DNA of 64,000 nt, from the NCBI GenBank assembly GCA_963580455.1, contig OY756966.1, positions 13,271,001-13,335,000 on the forward strand, written 5' to 3'. A program made the position numbers and the translations under genes. Of this stretch, positions 53,001 through 61,740 are shown piece by piece. The stretch comes from Euonymus europaeus. Taxonomy: Eukaryota > Streptophyta > Magnoliopsida > Celastrales > Celastraceae. Position 1 is the stretch's first letter, and the number at the start of each line of letters is the position of its first letter. A model generated the notes under the pieces. That model made no database searches. It saw only the letters and a program-made list of their open reading frames with translations, and was not told the DNA's origin.

Positions 53001-56000
53001 CTTTGATAGTCCGAAGTTGCTCAACTCTCTCTATGGAGGAGCTTTTAACGGTTTTGTTCATTTGTCATAGAAAATTGGTTTTTTGGCATCGAAATAATGT
53101 AGGAAGCTTATACTCGTATTATTTTACATAGAAGGACAATAAAAAGTCTATACCGAGCAACTTTGATAGTCCGAAATTGCTCAACTCTCTCTATGGAGGA
53201 GCTTTTAACGTTTTTGTCTATTTCTCATAGAAAGTTGGTGTTTTGGACTCGAAATAATCTATGAAGCTTATACTCATAAAATTTGACATAGAAGAACAAT
53301 TAAAAGTCTATCGCGAGCAACTTTGATAGTCCGAAGTTGCTCAACTCTCTCTATGTAGGAGCTTTTAACGGTTTTTTCCATTTCTCATAGAAAGTTGGTG
53401 TTTTGGCATCGAAATAATGTAGGAATCTTATACTCGTAAAATTTGACATAGAAGAACAATTAAAAGTCTATCCCGAGCAACTTTGATAGTCCGAAGTTGC
53501 TCAACTCTCTCTATGGAGGAGCTTTTAACGGTTTTGTCCATTTGTCATACAAAGTTGGTGTTTTGTCATCGAAATTATGTAGGAAGCTTATACTCGTAAA
53601 ATTTGACATAGAAGAACAATTAAAATTCGATTGCGAGCAACTTTGATAGTCCGAAGTTGCTCAACTCTCTCTATGGAGGAGCTTTTAACGGTTTTGTCTA
53701 TTTCTCATAGAAAGTTGGTGTTTTGGCATCGAAATAATGTAGGAAGCTTATACTCGTAAAATTTGACATAGAAGAATAATTAAAAGTCTATTCCGAGCAA
53801 CTTTGATAGTCCGAAATTGCTCAACTCTCTCTTTGTAGGAGCTTTTAACGTTTTTGTCCATTTGTCATAGAAAGTTGGTATTTTGGACTCGAAAAAATCT
53901 ATGAAGCTTATACTCGTAAAATTTGACATAGAAGAACAATTAAAAGTCTATCCCGAGCAACTTTGATAGTCCGAAGTTGCTCAACTCTCTCTATGGAGGA
54001 GCTTTTAATGGTTTTGTCTATTTGTCGTAGAAAGTTGGTGTTTTGGCATCGAAATAATGTAGGTAGCTTATACGCGTAAAATTTGACATAGAAGAACAAT
54101 TAAAAGTCTATCCCGAGCAACTTTGATAGTCCGAAGTTGCTCAACTCTCTCTATGGAGGAGCTTTTAACGTTTTTGTCCATTTGTCATAGAAAGTTGGCG
54201 TTTTGGACACGAAATAATCTATGAAGCTTATACTCGTAAAATTTGACATAGAAGAACTATTAAAAGTCTATCCTAAGCAACTTTGATAGTCCGAAGTTGC
54301 TCAACTCTCTCTATGGAGGAGCTTTTAACGGTTTTGTCCATTTGTCGTTGAAAATTGGTGTTTTGGCATCGAAATAATGTAGGAAGCTTATACGCGTAAA
54401 ATTTGACATAGAAGAACAATTAAAAGTCTATTCCGAGCAACATTGATAGTCCGAAATTGCTCAACTCTCTCTATGGAGGAGCTTTTAACGTTTTTGTCTA
54501 TTTGTCATAGAAAGTTGGTATTTTGGACTCGAAATAATCTATGAAGCTTATACTCGTAAAATTTGACATAGAAGAACAATTAAAAGTCTATCCCGAGCAA
54601 CTTTGATAGTCCGAAGTTGCTCAACTCTCTCTATGGAGGAGCTTTTAACGGTTTTGTCCATTTGTCATAGAAAGTTGGTTTTTTGACATCGAAATAATGT
54701 AGGAAGCTTATACTTGTAAAATTTGACATAGAAGAACAATTAAAAGTCTATCCCGAGCAACTTTGATAGTCCGAAGTTGCTCAACTCTCTCTATGGAGGA
54801 GCTTTTAACGGTTTTGTCCATTTGTCATAGAAAGTTGTTGTTTTGGCATCGAAATAATGTAGGAAGCATATACTCGTAAAATTTGACGTTGAAGAACAAT
54901 AAAAAGTCTATCCCGAGCAACTTTGATAGTCCGAAGTTGCTCAACTCTCTCTATCGAGGAGCTTTTAACGGTTTTGTCTATTTGTCATAGAAAGTTGGTG
55001 TTTTGGCATCGAAATAATGTAGGAAGCTTATACTCGTAAAATTTGACATTGAATAACAATTAAAAGTCTATCCCGAGCAACTTTGATAGTCCGAAGTTGC
55101 TCAACTCTCTCTATCGAGGAGCTTTTAACGGTTTTGTCTATTTGTCACAGAAAGTTGGTGTTTTGGCATCGAAATAATGTAGGAAGCTTATACTCGTAAA
55201 ATTTGACATTGAATAACAATAAAAAGTCTATCGCGAGCAACTTCGATAGTCCGAAGTTGCTCAACTCTCTCTATCGAGGAGCTTTTAACGGTTTTGTCTA
55301 TTTGTCATAGAAAGTTGGTGTTTTGGCATCGAAATAATGTAGGAAGCTTATACTCGTAAAATTTGACATTGAATAACAATTAAAAGTCTATCCCGAGCAA
55401 CATTGATAGTCCGAAATTGCTCAACTCTCTCTATGGAGGAGCTTTTAACGTTTTTGTCTATTTGTCATAGAAAGTTGGTATTTTGGACTCGAAATAATCT
55501 ATGAAGCTTATACTCGTAAAATTTGACATAGAAGAACAATTAAAAGTCTATCCCGAGCAACTTTGATAGTCCGAAGTTGCTCAACTCTCCCTATCGAGGA
55601 GCTTTTAACGGTTTTGTCTATTTGTCATAGAAAGTTGGTGTTTTGGCATCGAAATAATGTAGGAAGCTTATACTCGTAAAATTTGACATTGAATAACAAT
55701 AAAAAGTCTATCGCGAGCAACTTTGATAGTCCGAAGTTGCTCAACTCTCTCTATCGAGGAGCTTTTAACGGTTTTGTCTATTTGTCATAGAAAGTTGGTG
55801 TTTTGGCATCGAAATAATGTAGGAAGCTTATACTCGTAAAATTTGACATTGAATAACAATTAAAAGTCTATCCCGAGCAACATTGATAGTCCGAAGTTGC
55901 TCAACTCTCCCTATGGAGGAGCTTTTAACGGTTTTGTCTATTTGTCATAGAAAGTTGGTTTTTTGGCATCGAAATAATGTAGGAAGCTTATACTCGTAAA

Positions 56001-56745
56001 ATTTGACATAGAAGAACAATTAAAAGTCTATTCCGAGCAACTTTGGTAGTCCGAAATTGCTCAACTCTCTCTATGTAGGAGCTTTTAACATTTTTGTCCA
56101 TTTGTCATAGAAAGTTGGTGTTTTGGACTCCAAATAATCTATGAAGCTTATACTCGTACAATTTGACATAGAAGAACAATTAAAAGTCTATTCCGAGCAA
56201 CTTTGATAGTCCGAAATTGCTCAACTCTCTCTATGGAGGAGCTTTTAACGTTTTTGTCTATTTGTCATAGAAAGTTGGTGTTTTGGACTCGAAATAATCT
56301 ATGAAGCTTATACTCGTAAAATTTGACATAGAAGAACAATTAAAAGTCTATCCCGAGCAACTTTGATAGTCCGAAGTTGCTCAACTCTCTCTATGGAGGA
56401 GCTTTTAACGGTTTTATCCATTTGTCATAGAAAGTTGGTTTTTTGGCATCGAAATAATGTAGGAAGCTTATACTCGTAAAATTTGACATAGAAGAATAAT
56501 TAAATGTCTATCCCGAGCAACTTTGATAGTCCGAAGTTGCTCAACTCTCTCTATGGAGGAGCTTTTAACGTTTTTGTCCATTTGTCATAGAAAGTTGGCG
56601 TTTTGGACACGAAATAATCTATGAAGCTTATACTGGTAAAATTTGACATAGAAGAACTATTAAAAGTCTATCATGAGCAACTTTGATAGTCCGAAGTTGC
56701 TCAACTCTCTCTATGGAGGAGCTTTTAACGGTTTTGTCCATTTGT
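49200..56745 (+). repeat. Large duplicated segment, right copy
   Basis: This is the partner of 39,250-46,670. From 52.7 to 56.7 kb it follows 42.6-46.6 kb at a constant 10,073 bp. I noticed only a handful of differences over roughly 4 kb, such as TCGCGAGC near 53,311, CATACAAAG near 53,547, AATTCGATTGCGAG near 53,626, CTCTCCCTATCG near 55,590, and AATAATG near 55,834 where the left copy has AAAAATG. This looks like one of the youngest large rearrangements in the window. Confidence 0.88.
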
Positions 56746-59343
56746 CATAGAAAGTTGGTTTTTTGGCATCGAAATAATATAGGAAGCTTATACTCATAAA
56801 ATTTGACATAGAAGAATAATTAAAAGTCTATTCCGAGCAACTTTGATAGTCCGAAATTGCTCAACTCTCTCTTTGTAGGAGCTTTTAACGTTTTTGTCCA
56901 TTTGTCATAGAAAGTTGGTATTTTGGACTCGAAAAAATCTATGAAGTTTATACTCGTAAAATTTGACATAGAAGAACAATTAAAAGTCTATCCCGAGCAA
57001 CTTTGATAGTCCGAAGTTGCTCAACTCTCTCTATGGAGGAGCTTTTAACGGTTTTATCTATTTCTCATAGAAAGTTGGTATTTTGGACTCCAAATAATCT
57101 ATGAAGCTTATACTCGTAAAATTTGACATAGAAGAACAATTAAAAGTCTATCCCGAGCAACTTTGATAGTCCGAAATTGCTCAACTCTCTCTATGTAGGA
57201 GCTTTTAACATTTTTGTCCATTTGTCATAGAAAGTTGGTGTTTTGGACTCCAAATAATCTATGAAGCTTATACTCGTAAAATTTGACAAAGAAGAACAAT
57301 TAAAAGTCTATCCCGAGCAACTTTGATAGTCCGAAGTTTCTCAACTCTCTCTATAGAGGAGCTTTTAATGGTTTTGTCCATTTGTCGTAGAAAGTTGGTG
57401 TTTTGGCATCGAAATAATGTAGGAAGCTTATACTCGTAAAATTTGACATAGAAGAACAATTAAAAGTCTATCCCGAGCAACTTTTATAGTCCGAAGTTGC
57501 TTAACTCTCTCTATGGATGAGCTTTTAACGGTTTTGTCTATTTGTCGTAGAAAGTTGGTGTTTTGGCATCGAAATAATGTAGGAAGCTTATACGCGTAAA
57601 ATTTGACATAGAAGAACAATTAAAAGTCTATCCCGAGCAACTTTGATTGTCCGAAGTTGCTCAACTCTCTTTATGGAGGAGCTTTTAACGTTCTTGTCCA
57701 TTTGTCATAGAAATTTGGCGTTTTGGACACGAAATAATCTATGAAGCTTATACTCGTAAAATTTGACATAGAAGAACTATTAAAAGTCTATCCTGAGCAA
57801 CTTTTATAGTCCGAAGTTGCTCAACTCTCTCTATGGAGAAGCTTTTAACGGTTTTGTCCATTTGTCGTAGAAAGTTGGTGTTTTGGCATCGAAATAATGT
57901 AGGAAGCTTATACGCGTAAAATTTGACATAGAAGAACAATTAAACGTCTATTCCGAGCAACTTTGATAGTCCGAAATTGCTCAACTCTCTCTATGGAGGG
58001 GCTTTTAACGTTTTTGTCTATTTGTCATAGAAAGTTGGTGTTTTAGACTCGAAATAATCTATGAAGCTTATACTCGTAAAATTTGACATAGAAGAACAAT
58101 TAAAAGTGTATCCCGAGCAACTTTGATAGTCTGAAGTTGCTCAACTCTCTCTATGGAGGAGCTTTTAACGGTTTTGTCCATTTGTCATAGAAAGTTGGTG
58201 TTTTGGCATCGAAATAATGTAGGAAGCTTATACTCGTAAAATTTGACATTGAAGAACAATTAAAAGTCTATCCCGAGCAACATTGATAGTCCGAAGTTGC
58301 TCAACTCTCTCTATGGAGGAGCTTTTAACGGTTTTGTCTATTTGTCATAGAAAGTTGGTGTTTTGGCATCGAAATAATGTAGGAAGCTTATACTCGTAAA
58401 ATTTGACATAGAAGAACAATTAAAAATCTATTCCGAGCAATTTTGATAGTCCGAAATTGCTCAACTCTCTCTATGTAGGAGCTTTTAACATTTTTGTCCA
58501 TTTGTCATAGAAAGTTGGTGTTTTGGACTCGAAATAATCTATGAAGCTTATACTCGTAAAATTTGACATAGAAGAACAATTAAAAGTCTATCCCGAGCAA
58601 CTTTGATAGTCCGAAGTTGCTCAACTCTCTCTATGGAGGAGCTTTTAACGGTTTTGTCCATTTCTCGTAGAAAGTTGGTGTTTTGGCATCGAAATAATGT
58701 AGGAAGCTTATACGCGTAAAATTTGACATAGAAGAACAATTAAAAGTCTATCCCGAGCAACTTTGATAGTCCGAAGTTGCTCAACTCTCTCTATGGACGA
58801 GCTTTTAACGTTTTTGTCCATTTGTCATAGAAAGTTGGCGTTTTGGACACGAAATAATCTATGAAGCTTATACTCGTAAAATTTGACATAGTAGAACTAT
58901 TAAAAGTCTATCCTGAGCAACTTTTATAGTCCGAAGTTGCTCAACTCTCTCTATGGAGAAGCTTTTAACGGTTTTGTCCATTTGTCGTAGAAAGTTGGTG
59001 TTTTGGCATCGAAATAATGTAGGAAGCTTATACGGGTAAAATTTGACATAGAAGAACAATTAAAAGTGTATCCCGAGCAACTTTGATAGTCTGAAGTTGC
59101 TCAACTCCATCTATGGAGGAGCTTTTAACGGTTTTGTCCATTTGTCATAGAAAGTTGGTGTTTTGCCATCGAAATAATGTAGGAAGCTTATACTCGTAAA
59201 ATTTGACATTGAAGAACAATTAAAAGTCTATCCCGAGCAACATTGATAGTCCGAAGTTGCTCAACTCTCTCTATGGAGGAGCTTTTAACGGTTTTGTCTA
59301 TTTGTCATAGAAAGTTGGTTTTTTGGCATCGAAATAATGTAGG

Positions 59344-59503
59344 AAGCTTATACTCGTAAAATTTGACATAGAAGAACAATTAAAAGTCTATCCCGAGCAA
59401 CTTTGATAGTCCGAAGTTGCTCAACTCTCTCTATGGAGGAGCTTTTAACGGTTTTGTCCATTTGTCGTAGAAAGTTGGTGTTTTGGCATCGAAATAATGT
59501 AGG
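59344..59503 (+). repeat. Representative monomer close to consensus
   Basis: This HindIII-to-HindIII unit is exactly 160 bp. It differs from the consensus I built by eye at one base, the G in GTCGTAG where most copies have GTCATAG. It contains five CpG dinucleotides: TACTCGTAA, CCCGAG, TCCGAA, AACGGT and ATCGAA. It has two AGCT (AluI) sites, one inside the HindIII site and one in GGAGCTTTT. It is a convenient reference for comparing subfamilies; GC content of the consensus is 59 of 160 bases. Confidence 0.95.
59395..59422. repeat. Intra-monomer inverted repeat (dyad), 9-bp arms
   Basis: The arms GAGCAACTT (59395-59403) and AAGTTGCTC (59414-59422) are perfect reverse complements around a 10-base spacer, TGATAGTCCG. 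As RNA, the flanking U·G and G-C pairs could extend the stem to 11 pairs with a 6-base loop. The same element occurs in most monomers, so it recurs about every 160 bp through the array. Several subfamilies break it, for instance those with AAATTGCTC, GAGCAAGTT or GAACAATTT. Short dyads and cruciform potential are reported for many centromeric DNAs; a role here is inference. Confidence 0.9.
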
Positions 59504-61740
59504 AAGCTTATACGCGTAAAATTTGACATAGAAGAACAATTAAAAGTCTATCCCGAGCAACTTTGATAGTCCGAAGTTGCTCAACTCTCTCTATGGAGGA
59601 GCTTTTAACGTTTTTGTCCATTTGTCATAGAAAGTTGGCGTTTTGGACACGAAATAATCTATGAAGCTTATACTCGTAAAATTTGACATAGAAGAACTAT
59701 TAAAAGTCTATCCTGAGCAACTTGTATAGTCCGAAGTTGCTCAACTCTCTCTATGGAGAAGCTTTTAACGGTTTTGTCCATTTGTCGTAGAAAGTTGGTG
59801 TTTTGGCATCGAAATAATGTAGGAAGCTTATACGCGTAAAATTTGACATAGAAGAACAATTAAAAGTCTATTCCGAGCAACTTTGATAGTCCGAAATTGC
59901 TCAACTCTCTCTATGGAGGAGCTTTTAACGTTTTTGTCTATTTGTCATAGAAAGTTGGTGTTTTGGACTCGAAATAATCTATGAAGCTTATACTCGTAAA
60001 ATTTGACATAGAAGAACAATTAAAAGTGTATCCCGAGCAACTTTGATAGTCTGAAGTTGCTCAACTCTCTCTATGGAGGAGTTTTTAACGGTTTTGTCCA
60101 TTTGTCATAGAAAGTTGGTGTTTTGGCATCGAAATAATGTAGGAAGCTTATACTCGTAAAATTTGACATTGAAGAACAATTAAAAGTCTATTCCGAGCAA
60201 CTTTGATAGTCCGAAGTTGCTCAACTCCCTCTATGGAGGAGCTTTTAACGGTTTTGTCTATTTGTCATAGAAAGTTGGTTTTTTGGCATCGAAATAATGT
60301 AGGAAGCTTATACTCGTAAAATTTGACATAGAAGAACAATTAAAACTCTATTCCGAGCAACTTTGATAGTCCGAAATTGCTCAACTCTATCTATGGAGGA
60401 GCTTTTAACGTTTTTGTCCATTTGTCATAGAAAGTTGGCGTTTTGGACTCGAAATAATCTATGAAGCTTATACTCGTAAAATTTGACATAGAAGAACTAT
60501 TAAAAGTCTATCCTGAGCAACTTTGATAGTCCGAAGTTGCTCAACTCTCTCTATGGAGGAGCTTTTAACGGTTTTGTCCATTTGTTGTAGAAAGTTGGTG
60601 TTTTGGCATCGAAATAATGTAGGAAGCTTATACGCGTAAAATTTGACATAGAAGAACAATTAAAAGTCTATTCCGAGCAACTTTGATAGTCCGAAATTGC
60701 TCAACTCTCTCTATGGAGGAGCTTTTAACGTTTTTGTCTATTTGTCATAGAAAGTTGGTGTTTTGGACTCGAAATAATCTATGAAGCTTATACTCGTAAA
60801 ATTTGACATAGAAGAACAATTAAAAGTGTATCCCGAGCAACTTTGATAGTCCGAAGTTGCTCAACTCTCTCTATGGAGGAGCTTTTAACGTTTTTGTCCA
60901 TTTGTCATAGAAAGTTGGCGTTTTGGACACGAAATAATCTATGAAGCTTATACTCGTAAAATTTGACATAGAAGAACTATTAAAAGTCTATCCTCAGCAA
61001 CTTTGATAGTCCGAAGTTGCTCAACTCTCTCTATGGAGGAGCTTTTAACGGTTTTGTCCATTTGTTGTAGAAAGTTGGTGTTTTGGCATCGAAATAATGT
61101 AGGAAGCTTATACGCGTAAAATTTGACATAGAAGAACAATTAAAAGTCTATTCCGAGCAACTTTGATAGTCCGAAATTGCTCAACTCTCTCTATGGAGGA
61201 GCTTTTAACGTTTTTGTCTATTTGTCATAGAAAGTTGGTGTTTTGGACTCGAAATAATCTATGAAGCTTATACTCGTAAAATTTGACATAGAAGAACAAT
61301 TAAAAGTGTATCCCGAGCAACTTTGATAGTCTGAAGTTGCTCAACTCTCTCTATGGAGGAGCTTTTAACGGTTTTGTCCATTTGTCATAGAAAGTTGGTG
61401 TTTTGGCATCGAAATAATGTAGGAAGCTTATAATCATAGAATTTGACATTGAAGAACAATTAAAAGTCTATCCCGAGCAACTTTGAAAGTCCGAAGTTGC
61501 TCAACTCTCTCTATGGAGGAGCTTTTAACGGTTTTGTCCATTTGTCAAAGAAAGTTGGTTTTTTGGCATCGAAATAATGTAGGAAGCTTATAATCATAGA
61601 ATTTGACATTGAAGAACAATTAAAAGTCTATCCCGAGCAACTTTGATAGTCCGAAGTTGCTCAACTCTCTCTATGGAGGAGCTTTTAACGTTTTTGTCCA
61701 TTTGTCATAGAAAGTTGGCGTTTTGGACACGAAATAATCT

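Larger units (their letters stand above)
56746..61740 (+). repeat. Right-hand domain: recurring ~800-bp (5-monomer) arrangement
   Basis: Monomers with GAACTATTAAAAGTC, each preceded by GGCGTTTTGGACACG or GGCGTTTTGGACTCG, fall at about 57.75, 58.87, 59.67, 60.47, 60.95 and 61.75 kb. Spacings are 1120, 800, 800, 480 and 800 bp. Each is followed two monomers later by the MluI-site variant TATACGCGTAAAA (TATACGGGTAAAA near 59.03 kb). The phase never shifts from 160 bp. The unit is therefore a loose 5-monomer repeat with insertions or deletions of whole monomers. Three variants trace the local lineage: CAACTTTTATAG near 57,790 and 58,910, CAACTTGTATAG near 59,720, and TCCTCAGC from 60,990 on. Confidence 0.82.

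Noticed and set aside
59395..59422. Rho-independent terminator or small RNA hairpin
   Set aside because: The dyad is followed by a mixed CT-rich run and not a T tract, and nothing upstream resembles a transcription unit. A structural DNA dyad is the more modest reading.
59423..59433. CT-rich run as a triplex-forming or regulatory element
   Set aside because: The run is only about 14 bases and contains interrupting A residues (CTCAACTCTCTCTA), too short and impure to support a claim.
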